64,000 nt of DNA from Cycas panzhihuaensis (lineage: Eukaryota > Cycadophyta): NCBI GenBank assembly GCA_023213395.1, contig CM041465.1, positions 198,407,741 through 198,471,740 of the forward strand. Reading direction: 5' to 3'. Shown here piece by piece: positions 22,491-34,805 of the stretch. The position numbers were made by a program, and so were the translations under genes. Numbering within the stretch: the first letter of the stretch is position 1; each line of letters opens with the position of its first letter. Below the pieces are notes generated by a model. That model did no database searches, had not been told where the DNA came from, and saw only the letters and a list, made by a program, of their open reading frames with translations.

Positions 22491-22794
22491 CATGGCCATT
22501 GTAATAACCGTCTCCCAGATTGGAGACCGACTTAGCAGAGGATGGAGGAGAATATTGGAGTAGATAAATAACATGGGAGACTCCTCCTGCACCTTCCTTG
22601 CATCCCGTTTTTGTCGTTTGAAATAAGGATAAATTTCGGGCAAAGCTGGTGCCCTCGTGTCCCAATGCTGCGACCGGTGAATACGTGTTATTTCATTAGT
22701 TGAAATGTTGAAAAATATTGCTCCATGTGATCATTTCGTAGCAGCAGATATTCGCCCCCGTAGGGTAGATGATTATGTTGTGAGAATCTATGAT

Positions 22795-22800
22795 AATAAA
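22795..22800 (+). terminator. candidate SWEET poly(A) signal AATAAA
   Basis: AATAAA 305 bp after the stop codon, conserved at 56036-56041 in copy 2 although the 3' region there has lost over 100 bp. The cleavage site is not known. Confidence 0.45.
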
Positions 22801-24145
22801 CAAATTGGGCACGCTACGCTTTCATGGGGAACGTGAATCTAACGTTTTTGTTGAGAGGATAAATCGCAATTCATAATACAACGATAACACTCTAAAAGCA
22901 TCACCGTCGTAATGATTAAAGTTTGGTAAAGTTTGTTCCCATGGAAGGGGACGGTGGAGTGGCCGTTCGTGTCGAAATTATTTATGTGAGTAACCTCAAC
23001 AATACTTTGTAAATTTGCTAAGTTTTGAAAATATTTTTGTAATATTCTTTTTAATTTAATGAAATTTAAATTTTATTATAAAAAATATAGTACAATTTAA
23101 AAAGGTTATGTGAAAAAAAGTCTTAATACATCTAAAACTAGAAGAAGGTCTAATAAAACTAAGCATGATAACTTAATCAAGAAAGAAACATGCAAGGAGT
23201 GACTTCTACCCACAAACCCATTGTAGGAATGCCTCTAGTTAGAGCTAAGAGTGAAAAAGAAAGCCTTTACTAGTTAATAAGGTATTTAAACCTGGGTTAA
23301 TGATATCATTGTGCTCTTTTCTATGAATATTGGCAAAGGGACAAGGTCTAGTTAAATAGCTTTCTCAAGTTAAGAGTTTCTATTAGTGAATAGGGTTAAA
23401 GGGTGTCCTATTAGAAATAACAATTCAACTTCCCATGAAATTGGAGTGATGGCATGGAGATTATAGAAATGGCTACATTTCCCATCTTCTAGTGCAACAT
23501 CTAGTAATGTGAGAGCATTTGAAAAATACTAATTTGAATGATCAATTTATTGTGGCCATAACTTTTAATTTGGGTGTCTATTTAAGTCTTTTTTTTTCCC
23601 CTTAAATACTCATCTTCAAACGTTGAACATTATCATTAAAGGAAGTAACTACTTAATGACCAATTGTCAAAATTTGTAGGGCCCAACAAGATCATAAAAT
23701 GGCCCAAAATTACATTTTAAAATTATTTCTTACTCATATAAAAATTAATGAGTGTTATTTTTACTAGTAAGGTGATTAATTATATGTAAGTTATGATTTT
23801 AGGGGTTTGTTATATGATTAAGTACTCATACCATAATTTTGAATAAATTAACAATTTTTTTAAAATTTACTAAAAATAATAGTAGTTAGGAAGTTATAAA
23901 AACATAACATTTTTGAATTGAGATCCTTTTCACTTCAAATTAGAGGAGTAATTTTAGGAGTTAATTGTTAAAATTTTTACACGGCTAGAGATCTTGTATT
24001 TGTATATTCTGGATTATAAACAAATGAACTTTTTCAATTTGGGAAAGGAAAATTAAAAGTTTCATGGTGGTGTTTCTCTATGTGAATTGGCTTTGTTTTA
24101 CTTTGAACTTCTTATTTCCTACTTACTTGATTTGAGGATCCACCA
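22801..24145. other. intergenic, no gene seen
   Basis: AT-rich, no coding frame or repeat recognised. Colinear with about 56040-57421 in copy 2. Confidence 0.6.
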
Positions 24146-25726
24146 CTCTGTCATTTAACCCTACCTTTATAAAGCAAAGTAATAGACTTAAATGCTCTTA
24201 TGATGTTATTCATATTGAGAAATGATTATTTATTGGTAAATAGTTACCTTAACATATCTAGAGCCAATGCATTTACTTGTTAACTAGCCTTTAACTATAA
24301 TACAAAAGGTGCAATAAGTCAAAGAAAAATTAGCGAGAGAAGAAGATTTACTTTTAAAAACACAAGTTCATAGATATTTTATATACTGTCTTATCTCTCA
24401 CGAACATGAAATAGTAACAAAATGGCTTACTCTAATAGTAATTTGTAATGTTTTTTAAGACTAATTGAGCTTATAAAACATATGCAATTAAGCCATATGA
24501 TTAATGAGCAATATAACATGCTAACAATATGAAGGGAAATATCATTTGTGCTTTCTATGTGAAATAAAAAAGTCAGTAATAATTCTTACAATAGTATCTA
24601 TGTATATTACAACTTTTAGAAGAGCAATTATTTATTATTTAATTTTTTATTGTGTAATAACATAAAAGAAAGGGATGTAAAATGGAATAAAAGCATTTGT
24701 CTTTTAATGTAAAAAATATAGATTACTAAAAGGGATTTACCACCTAAGGAACTAGAAATTATTGTTAAGAATATACCCATATGCTAAGGCATATAAAATG
24801 AACTTAGAAAAATAGTTTGATAGCTTTAAACATTGACCTATAGGTCATAACACACGAGTTAGAAACCTATCAAACATTTCCTTAATAATGCAATAAGCTC
24901 TAAACAATTAATATTTAATTAATTGGGAGCAGTCAACTCTATCATTTAAACATACCTTTATCAAGCAAAGTAATAGAATTGAACGATCTTATAATGTTAT
25001 CCATATTAAGAAATGATTTTATATTGGTAAATAGTTACCTTAACATATTTAAATCCAACACGTTTACTCTTAAACTAGCCTTTAACTATAGTATAAAAGA
25101 AGGCAATAAGCCAAAGAAAAAATTAGTAAGAGGAGAAGATTCATTTAGGTAAAAACAAGTTCATAGAGATTTTATATAATGACTTGTCTCGCATAAACAT
25201 AAAATAGTAACAAAATGGCTTACACTAACAGTAATTTGTAATGTTCTTTAAGACTAGTTGAGCTTACAAAACATATGCAATTGAGCCATAGGAATGATGA
25301 GCAATATGACATGCTAATAATATGCAGGTAAATATCATGTGTGCTTTCTAACTGAAATTAAAAAGTCTATAATAATTCTTACAATAATATCTATGCACAT
25401 TACATCTTATAAAAGAGTAATTACTTATCATTTGTTTTTTTATTATCTAAGAACATAAAAGAAAGGGATGTAAAATGGAATAAAAACATTTGTCTCTCAA
25501 TGGTAAAAATATAGACTACTCAAAAGGGATTTTCCACTCAACAAACTAGAAATTATCCTTGAGAATTTGACCCTATGCAAAGGCACATAAAATGAACTTA
25601 GAATAATAGTTTAATGGCTTTAAGCTTTGATTTATAAGTTATAACACACAAGCTACAAACCTATCAAACATCACCCTAATAATGTAATAAGATCTAAACA
25701 ATTAATATTTAATTAATTGGGAAGTC
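24146..25726. repeat. tandem pair of about 790-bp repeats
   Basis: Units about 24146-24936 and 24937-25726, offset 791 bp, aligned over their whole length with moderate divergence. Shared landmarks are ATCATTTAA...AAGCAAAGTAATAGA at the start and AATTAATATTTAATTAATTGGGA at the end. A third, short start follows at about 25727. No coding potential and no terminal inverted repeats seen. The same pair is present in copy 2. Confidence 0.9.
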
Positions 25727-26400
25727 AACACTATAATTTATACACATACTATTAAGTAACCTCCTAAGGTTAGTGGCACGTAAGCATTTGACCGCATGGT
25801 TAAGGTGGAAATGGTTAATGTTAATTACTAATTTGTGTTTGTAGGCCATATATCTCTACCAATGAGATTAAAAGCCGCATGGTTCACTAATAAGTTTCTA
25901 GAAAAAGTGGTCACTTTCATCTACTTATGGCCAAACATTTATAAAGAGATCTCTTATATCATAATCTTGTCTTGTTTGATTGTACTCATATACATATTAT
26001 CTATTGGTGTTTTTAAAGCTTCATTGCACTTTTCTCTTATATATTTTATGTAATATAATCTAATGAAGTGTTAATAAAGATCTATTATGCTCTCTTATCT
26101 TTCATAAGCTTCTATTAGTGTAAAAATTAGTAGTCAAATTCAGATTAAGTAGTAATAGAGCAAGGTTTAGAGATCCGTGGGAGTATTCAAGTTGTAAAAA
26201 GTAGTTTATTTTGTTTCCTTGGTGATTTTTTAAACCTTTCCTTACAAGTAATTTCATTTTAAAGTCCTATCCAATTTTGCTACTTTGTGTTGTTCAACTA
26301 TAAGTGGAAAGTATAGCCCAAATCCTTAGTCTTAGTTTCCTTTCCTTACGCCTGTATAGACCCTATGCTATGAAATGGGAGATGTCTACTTGCTTTCAGA
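25727..26400. other. intergenic, no gene seen
   Basis: AT-rich. One 72-codon frame (25835-26053) is not conserved as a frame in copy 2, which has stops, so it is not called. Confidence 0.55.
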
Positions 26401-26832
26401 TAATGTTCGAGGCTTATGAACACCCAGAAGACATTCAATTAATAAACACATGAAATAATTAAATTCCTCATAAATTCTCCAAAATATAACTTGCATTAAC
26501 TCATAATATAAAAGTATATTGCATGATAAAAGATTACATAGAAGAAATCCTTCCATAAAGAACGAAAGAGATTATTATAATGCATATTAAGAATATTAAA
26601 TGTAAGATCATATAAGGTGATAGTCAGTACCTTACATGATTAAATCAACTTTAGAGTAATTAAATATTAAGAGCAGATAAACCCCCATGCACCTAGGTTC
26701 ACAACATAAAGTTGTGACTTAACGCTTTTATGATAAAGAAGCACTCAATACAAATTGTGTACAAATATTACATCAATATAATATAATAGATCCTTGATGA
26801 ATTAATGAAGTCTATCATTAATTCTTCTATCA
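26401..26832 (-). repeat. likely 3' LTR region of minus-strand copia element (outer end unresolved)
   Basis: The inner boundary is taken at 26832 (…TCTATCA) because the next bases, 26833-26844, are the reverse complement of a polypurine tract (CATTAAGGAAGG) and RNase H follows. The outer end was not found, and I could not match the sequence to the other side of the element. Confidence 0.45.
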
Positions 26833-29800
26833 CCCTTCCTTAATGATGATTTCATTAATTTTGACACGAAGTCTAAGCTAAAAACTTTTAAATTTATCGC
26901 AAAAGAGTATCTTTGTGAAGATATCTATAATTTGATCATTGGTATGCTTATAAATAAAATCTATCTCACCATTCTATACATGCTCCTTGATGAAGTGATG
27001 ATTAAACTTGATGTGTTTAGTTATAACATGGAACATACGATTCTTGGTCAATTTGAGAACACCTTGATTGTTACAAAATAATGATATAGCTTACCTCTGA
27101 CTAATCCTAAGCTCTTTTAAAATCTTCCTAAGCTAGATAGCATCAATAATTGCACTAATGGTGGCATTATACTCAACTTTAGTTGAACATAGAGTGACAT
27201 TAGGCTACTTTTTATAATATCATGAAATTAAAGTAGAGCCCAGGTTAAAATAGTAGCATGAGGTTGATTACTAGCTATCTTCGCATCTAGCCCACTTTGC
27301 ACCAGTGTAACCTATTAACAAAAGAATTTCCACATGACAGTAATCAAGTTTAGACTGAAAAGTATCTTAAAGATATCTTAGAATGCTCATTACTACTTTC
27401 TAATATGAAATCTTGGGTTATGTCATGAACCTAAAATAAATTCCAATGGCATAGGTAGTATTAGGTTGAATATGAGTAAGGTAAATTAATTTTCTCACAA
27501 GTTGCCTATACAATATAGGATCTGTAGGTTTTTCACAGTCATCAATCGCCAAATTTAGACTTGTCTCTATATGAGTTAGCAATGGCTTACATTTATCTAT
27601 CCTAAATTTTAAAGAATTTCCTTTCTATATTTTGATTGTGAACAGAAATAAATGGCTCAACTCCTACTAAACTTCCATTTTAAGAAAATAATAAAGTAAC
27701 TCAAGCCTAGTCCTCTCCAAGTTATAATTCAAATCTCCTTGGAGATGTGTTATCCACTTTGTGTAATTATCAATTATCAATAAATCATCAATATAAAGTA
27801 TAAACAAAATGATCAAACCATTATGGATTCTGATATATAGATTTAGATTTGAAGATGAGCGAATGAGTCCATGTTTTTTAAAGTATTCATCAATCTTTGT
27901 ATAGCAAACATGAGGTGATTACTTAAGGTAATACAATATCTTTTTCAATTTGTAAACTAAATGTTCTTTTCTATGAACAATAAAGCTAGGAGGCTAATTT
28001 ATGTATATTTCCTCCTACAAGTCACCATTTAAGAAGGTACTTTTCATATCCATATGGTAAACATGCCTATTGAAATAAGTTGCAAGTACCAAAACAAGCC
28101 TTATAGTGGTCATCTTGGCAATTGGTGCAAATGTGTCGTCATAATCAATGCCTTCAACCTGTTTGAAACCTTTTGCAATCAAGCATACTTTATGTCATTA
28201 AATAGAACCATTTGCATGAAATGTTATTTTATAAATCTGTCTACAATTAATTGGTTTCTTCTCTTCAAGCAACTCAACAAGTACCTAAGTATCATTTTGT
28301 AGGATAGAATCCATTTCTTTAGTCACAATTGTTTGCCATTTTAGATCTCCAATAAATTCCTTAAAAGTAGATGGTTCGGGAAGTAATAACATTTCTGCAA
28401 TTAAGGTAAAGTTAACGGATGAATTATATTTTGATTATCTCTTTCCTAATTATGGTGGTAAAGGAGCAAAAGATATTGTCTATATATACTATTTGGTCAA
28501 CTACTTTGAAGTAGGCTCATCCTAAATATCCCTCAAAGGATTAATAGATGTAAATATGGATGTAGAGGTAAGCGGTGTAGATGATATACTAGGAGTGTAT
28601 GTTAATGTAGAAGGCATATGTTTTGTAAGAATATTTTGTGGAGTAAGAGGAGCAATAATTTTATTAGACTGATCATCAAATAATGAAATCTATATGATAT
28701 CCAAATCTTGGTTCTCTTCTGAGAAACTAATATGCTGAGATATATGCATTTTCTTTGTGGTGGGATCATATAATTTATACAATTTACAAATGGATTGATA
28801 ACTAATAAAGATTTATTTCCTACTCTTATTATCTAATGCTTTTCTTTGTTTTTTGGTACGAGCATGTATGCTATATGACCAAAAGTACATAAATGTAAGA
28901 TCGTAGATTTTTAACTTGACTAGGCCTCCTCAAGAGTAATGTTCAATATTGCCTTGGTTTAACTTCTATTTATGAGATATACTATTGTATGAAGAGCTTC
29001 AACCCATAATTAAAGTCCTAAATTCTTGGCAACAAGCATGGTTTTCCCTTTGCTAACCAAGGTTTAATTCATTCTTTTAGTAACTCTATTTTGTCGAGGG
29101 GTGTATGTGGCAAAAAATTATTATTTAATACTATTATCCTTACAGAATTAGATAAACTCATTTGATGTGTTTTCACGTCCATTATCACAATAAAGGATTT
29201 TTAGTGGATTTCTATATTCAAGTTTAATCCCATGCTTAAACTCTTTAAATTTATCAAAGAGTTTTGATTTCTACTTTAGGAAATATACCCACACTTTTCT
29301 ACAGTAGTCAAAAATAAATATAATAACATAACACCAGCCTCCAAAGAATGCTTGAGATATGGGCCCACAAATATCTCAATGTACTAGGCCTAAAGGTTCC
29401 TTTATATACTAGGCTCTTACATCTCACCTAAAATGAACCTAATGATGTTTGCCCATAACACAAGACTGACATATATATTTAGTCTACTTTATATTTGGTA
29501 TATAATGCACCATATTTAATTTAAAAAGTAGATGAAGGTTTTTCATATTTAAATGATCTGGGCATTGATGCCATAATTGGTCTTTTAGAACTTTAGGTGA
29601 AACATATGACTTTGAAGTAAATTAATCATCTAAATCTAATGTTGAAGTAGAAGGATTAGAAGTTGAAGCTAAATTGCTATAAGAACCAAATTCATATGAC
29701 TTGATCAATGGTCTAGTTATAACATTAAGATTATATGGTCCCTAATCTTCATATCCTGATACAATTAAGTTACAATTCAAATCTATAATCAGGAATTTTC

Positions 29801-31700
29801 CAAAATAGCTAAATAAAACATCAAAGTTTTATTTATTTATTTAGCTAACTAATAACAAGTTATGTATCAAGTGAGGTACATATAAACATTATTAAGTTGA
29901 TGTAGAGTATCCGAATTCTTAAATGAGATAGGTACATTGCTAATCTTGGTAACTTTTAGAGTACTATCTTCTCCAAAAGTGGTATATTAATCCTAAATTA
30001 GTCTTATATCAACGATAAGTTCTTCTAAACCAATCATATATTGTGAGGCTATTGAATCGATCAACTAGGAAATGTTAGAATGATGAGTTAGTAAAGTAGC
30101 GAAGAAAAGATTTTGAGAGTTGGCCATGTGGCCTCCTTGATTATATCTTTAGTTACAATTCCTATTTTGTTGGTTGCTCTAAGGAGCATTCTAATTTTAT
30201 CTCCTGGTCCCCGTAATTTTGCTAATTTTATCTTTGTGGCCCCTAATAATTTTTACATACATTATTTTAATCACCCTAAATAGTAGGGTGATTTAGAAAC
30301 TATTGTTCTATAAGGTCAACTCTCTTTTTTGTACAAAGTTGAAGTGCTATATGTCTACGCTTTTCCATAACAAAGGACAAACAACTTAAGGATTATAAGG
30401 TGGTTGAAGTTGATGTGGATGATATAACTATTGATTAGTCTACCAATTTAAATTTAATTAACTAAATTGATGTGTTGAATATGGACATTATGGTCTTTCT
30501 CTATGTCAAGCTACAAATATTGGTGAGGAAGAGGAAGCACCTATATTCCCTAAATAATTTAAAATACATTATTCTTAGATTAGTAGATCCTCAAATATGT
30601 TATAATTAATAGGCGCAAGTCAATCTATATATAATAGATTAGATATGAAGATATTATAACCAAGTTGTAAGACATTGATAATACAAGATATGAGATCATT
30701 ATCATATGGTAGCTAATTCGTCACTATCAACTAGTTCTTAATCACCTTAATCTGGGATAAGTAAGTCACTATAGATCCTATAAAAAGAATAGAGTAAAGC
30801 TAGGTTTTGAGCATCTTTGCCCTAGTAATATCCTTCCTCTAATAGAGTGTATATATGATATTCCAAGTAATTAGAGAGGTAGGGGCAAGTTTAATGCTTT
30901 AGTTGACATTATCTTCACGTGACAAGTACAAGAAAGAAATGGCAACTTTATCAAACTCTTCAAAGGTAGCTCTAGTATCAGATCAAGAGGAATGATGTTC
31001 TTAAAATCATTAGGTTATTGAATGGGAACTAGATTAAGAAATTTTCCATAAACAGAAGGCAAAAGTTTATTTATTATTAATTTATTCTCAATATATATTT
31101 TCCAAACCAAGAAATTATCATTGCCAAAAAGTTTAATAGTATTAGTTGTAATCATTTGAAGCACCATGATGTTTGATATGTATCCTATCTAGCTAAAAGA
31201 ATATGTTAATCTAGGATATATATCTCAATGTCTATAATCATAAGAGCTTCTTGCGGTTTAGATGGTTCTATCTAATGGCATACTTACTCACAAGTGATAA
31301 CTCAAGGACCCAATATTCTTGAAGGTACATAAGTACTATAAAAGGATTAGCCACCTCTCTAACACTGTTGACCCACCTACACTAGATTTATAACCTGAAT
31401 AATAGATCCTCATTTAAAGACACACTTATAGCCAAGGTACTCACCCCCTCCAGGTTTAACCTAGTCTAAGAACTCTAAGGTTTTGGATATAACACCTTAG
31501 CCTTCCACTCAATATACTTGATAACTAATGGGTTTCCCTAATATTCATAAAATTTGACAAAGACCATTAGTGTATATAGAGTGGTAACTTTAGAGATCCT
31601 AGTCATTCCCCTTACAAGTTTAATAATCAAATAGTTTAATTAGGTATTATCTTTTTTAATATTTTTTGTTAATTTTTAAAAGATTTTATAATTAAAAAAA
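26833..31700 (-). mobile_element. Ty1/copia element, minus strand, copy 1
   Basis: Reading leftwards on the minus strand: gag region about 31250-30250, protease near 30044-30058, integrase about 29500-28900, RT about 28300-27300, RNase H about 27270-26880, then a polypurine tract. That order is copia. The right-hand (5') LTR is not resolved. Copy 2 (60117-63400) has lost about 1.06 kb of the gag region and about 0.5 kb of the integrase. Confidence 0.88.
26880..30300 (-). pseudogene. copia pol remnant, minus strand, copy 1
   Basis: Protease motif at 30058-30044 reads DSIAS (family DSGAS; copy 2 has DSSAS). The integrase shows the late motif TPRQNRVTKRMN near 29100-29050 (family TP.QNGV.ER.N). 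RT carries YIDDL at 27795-27781, so the catalytic Asp pair is still present, and leads into RNase H with a degraded DNQ motif near 27090-27060 (NNQG), then TKNRMFHVITKHIKFNHHFI and DIFTKIL near 26945-26900. Stops and frameshifts break it throughout. A different copia family from the plus-strand elements, judging by sequence. Confidence 0.85.
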
Positions 31701-32601
31701 TAAATTTTATGCTTTAAGTAGTAAACATAGAAGAAATCCCTAAAAACTAAAATTTACCTAAAATAGATTAAAAATAGGCCTTAAAAAGCTTTTAAAATGA
31801 TTAAAAAGCAAGATTAAATTAGGGACACTTATCAAATATGGAATGCATTATGAATATACTAATCTAAATAACCTAAAGTTTTTAAACGCTATAAATAAAA
31901 TAAAATAAATGATGGTCTTTTAAAAGGATGATGATAAAGTTTAGATACTAGCAATTAGTTCTTTCTATAGAAGCTATGAAATCTCATTCTATCTTCTCCA
32001 TTATAAAGATGACATTTCCAAGGTCATAATGAATAATCATATAGTATAGTTTTAGTAGTCTAATAATGATCATGACTTAGATGGAATTAATAACTCTGTC
32101 TAAATCTATAATTTAAAGAAGATCGATCAAATTTAAGTGATAATAATCTTTGTTTGCTTTTCTATTATCTCTAAATCTTTTACACCCAGCTTTAATCACC
32201 AAACAACCATAAAAATGTCTAAGATTATAGTCCACCACACAAAATGTAGTATGTAGAAATCACTGTTATGTAGATGACGATGTTGTAGAGATCTAGAGAA
32301 GAGCACTAGAGGTTAAATGATCCAATAACCACAAAAGTAACATGACATCAATGACACATCCTATGTAGAGGAACACAAAGCTCATATAAGGAGAGAATAA
32401 TTGAGTGCATAAGGCCATGAATAATAGATAATAGCCATATAGGGATAAATAACAAATAAGCCAATAGATGTAGAGACACAAAAAAATATGCAAGGATGTG
32501 AGGATGTTTCACAAAGATTGTTATAATAGCAGTTATGCAAACGATAATCATACAAGTGAGAGAGGTAAGCCCAAACAAAGATGCAAATGGGAACCACAAA
32601 C
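31701..32601. other. non-coding end of duplicated unit 1
   Basis: Matches the end of the window up to 32330/64000. A sequence near 32186-32204 (minus strand TGGTGATTAAAGCTGGG) vaguely resembles a degraded primer-binding site. Overlapping hydrophobic minus-strand frames at 32293-32599 show no family features. Confidence 0.45.
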
Positions 32602-32913
32602 TGAAAGAGGTTAATGTATCAAGGTCATTTATGTAGATTAATTACATGACCTTAAGATATATTGATTAACATTAGTCTCTTAATGAAATGCACTTTATGT
32701 GCATTTAGATGTAATTTCATGTTCATTTCATTAAACAAGAAAATCCTAACCCTAATACTCACCCTCAATAATAAAAGGTGAAATCTCAATGAAGGAGTAA
32801 TTATTCATTCTCACCTCCAAGATTGCTCTCATATCTGGTTTTATTTCTTTTTCATTCTCCATTGCCATTGTATACATGTGAGTGATTTATTACTAAGATC
32901 CATCATTTCTTCA
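32602..32913 (+). repeat. copia 5' LTR (312 bp)
   Basis: TGAAAGAGG...CTTCA, the same length as and co-linear with 2811-3122. Followed after two bases by the primer-binding site. Confidence 0.93.
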
Positions 32914-32915
32914 TG

Positions 32916-32930
32916 TGGTATCAGAGTTAG
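32916..32930 (+). other. copia primer-binding site (initiator Met tRNA)
   Basis: TGGTATCAGAGTTAG matches the complement of the plant initiator-Met tRNA 3' end (TGGTATCAGAGC...) over its first 11 bases. Confidence 0.9.
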
Positions 32931-34805
32931 AAGGGGATCTATTCACTCCATTGCACTTGAGTGGAGTCATTTTACATCTCTTTCACCTTCAATGAGAAGT
33001 ATTGAGAGTGCATTCATCATTTTTTAATATTTTAAGAGCTTAAAATTATAGTACTTTATATGTTACTATTTTTTATATGTGTGCAAAAATTTAGAGGTGA
33101 AGAATATAGGTTTTTGAAGCCGTTCAACTACCGGAACAGTCCCAAAAGTATTAAAGGCCTATAATTTCATAAAAAAAAATTGACCACGTCAGAATTTGAT
33201 AAAATTTGGCACACAAGGTCGCCTTGACTAGAGGATCAATTTTGTCTTCTAGAGCAACTTTAGATTCAGCTTGTAATAATGAGTTTTGGCTGTGACAAAA
33301 GGGTAAAATTTGTAGATAAGTAATTTAAGGTACTTTTCCCAATGAAATCATTTAATTATTAGCTAAAAATCTAAAAGATTTATTAAGGGATCTGGTAGAT
33401 TTACGTCTTAGGATCAGTTTAAGATAAATCTCATCAAATTTCATCTACTGGTTAGTGATATCTATGGAGTTTTCTCATGGTTCCTAATTTTGCCTCATAA
33501 GGGAATTTTAAGTAGTTTTTGGTAGATTTTGAAGATGGTGCGTATGAAAGTTAATATACATGTCAAAACATAACTTTTGACATATTGAAGTTCGATTTTG
33601 AGACAAGAGATCTCAGAGATTTTACTTTTGTGCTTTTTCGTAGAAAGTTTTTATACCTTTCCGTAAACCTAACTTCACAACTCTATTATAAATTTAGATT
33701 TCATCATTTAGGTTTTCATATTTGTAATTTTTAGAAAAATTACTCGCTTATCATTATTTATAAGTCTTTTAAAATATCACAAAATATAGCAAAATAACAT
33801 ACATATAAATTTAGAAAATTTAACCTTTTAGCAGTAAGTTGATTTGGTTTTTAGCCCATTGTGGCTTTTGTATCAAAACATCCAAAAACATATTTAGAAA
33901 CATTTTACTAAAGCAAGGGAAACCTTGATCGAAGCAACATCTGGTTCCCCTGTTAAATCTAGCATGTTTTTTCTCTTTGTACGCATAGCATAAACCATCA
34001 TATAAAGTAGTAATAACAATAAAGCAAACATGAAAAGCAAACAAGCACATTTGGCAACTCTCTATTTCAGTTTTCAGTTATATGAAAATATCTTACACTA
34101 TTTCTAAAATGAATCTCATTTGTATGATCTATACTGTCAATTCTTGACTTGTGCGCACACTCTTCTTGGTCGAAATAGAACAAGGTTGGCTGAAGTCTAG
34201 GCCCTAAGGGAGGTGTGAATTTCATACTGAGTCTGGTCTTAACCTGAATAGTGGTGGATGGACAGGTTAGCCATACCTACAACCTCTAATTAGGGATAAT
34301 CCTTATAACCACCCTAGAAAACTGAAAACTTTAATGCAAGATTAAAATTAATCTGGTCTAATATCCATCATAGCCGTGGGATATGCACTACTATTTGACT
34401 CTTTGGAGGAGGTATATAGCTGCTCATTGGTGAACTGGATGAGGACTGGGAGTACCTGGGCTCCATTGTGACTTAGATTTTATCACCAAGTGCAAGTGCA
34501 GGTATTGTAGGTGAAGGCCTTAATCGTATACTAGAAGCCTTAGGCATTGAAACCTCACATACATTTAGACATAAGTGAGAGGTTAGTGGCATGACACATC
34601 ACCACTCTTTGTTAGCTCTATATTATGCCTTATTCTTATATCATTGCTTATATTCATTTTATTTTTCATAGTTCTTGAAAAATAATTAATCATTGCTTGC
34701 TTCTCATCATAATCATTCATTTCTACATCCTTATTGTGCCAGGTGTTTTAGCCACACGTATCAGTAGCACATACTTCTATCATCTCTTCTATTTCATCAT
34801 CACCA
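32931..34805. other. copia leader, non-coding
   Basis: About 1.9 kb between primer-binding site and gag, longer than usual for copia leaders. No domain or gene recognised; an insertion is possible, but no boundary was seen. Confidence 0.5.

Larger units (their letters stand above)
6830..32330. repeat. segmental duplication, copy 1 (left unit)
   Basis: Colinear with 40480-64000. Anchor pairs: 10999/44617 (gypsy gag, offset 33618), 16421/50020 (33599), 21297/54773 (SWEET exon 3, 33476), 28054/61337 (33283), 32290/63959 (31669). The falling offset reflects deletions in copy 2 and microsatellite gain in copy 1. Homology fades upstream of about 6830. It is still present at the window end, so the right boundary is a minimum. 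Confidence 0.93.

Noticed and set aside
22444-22665. Minus-strand 73-codon frame over the SWEET 3' end
   Set aside because: Shadow of exon 6 and the 3' region on the opposite strand.
25835-26053. 72-codon plus-strand frame
   Set aside because: The matching region of copy 2 (about 59130-59340) has stops and indels, so there is no sign of constraint.
32293-32599. Overlapping hydrophobic minus-strand frames that look like membrane proteins
   Set aside because: Three frames overlap in the same AT-rich stretch. No family motif, and the composition is explained by T-rich codons.
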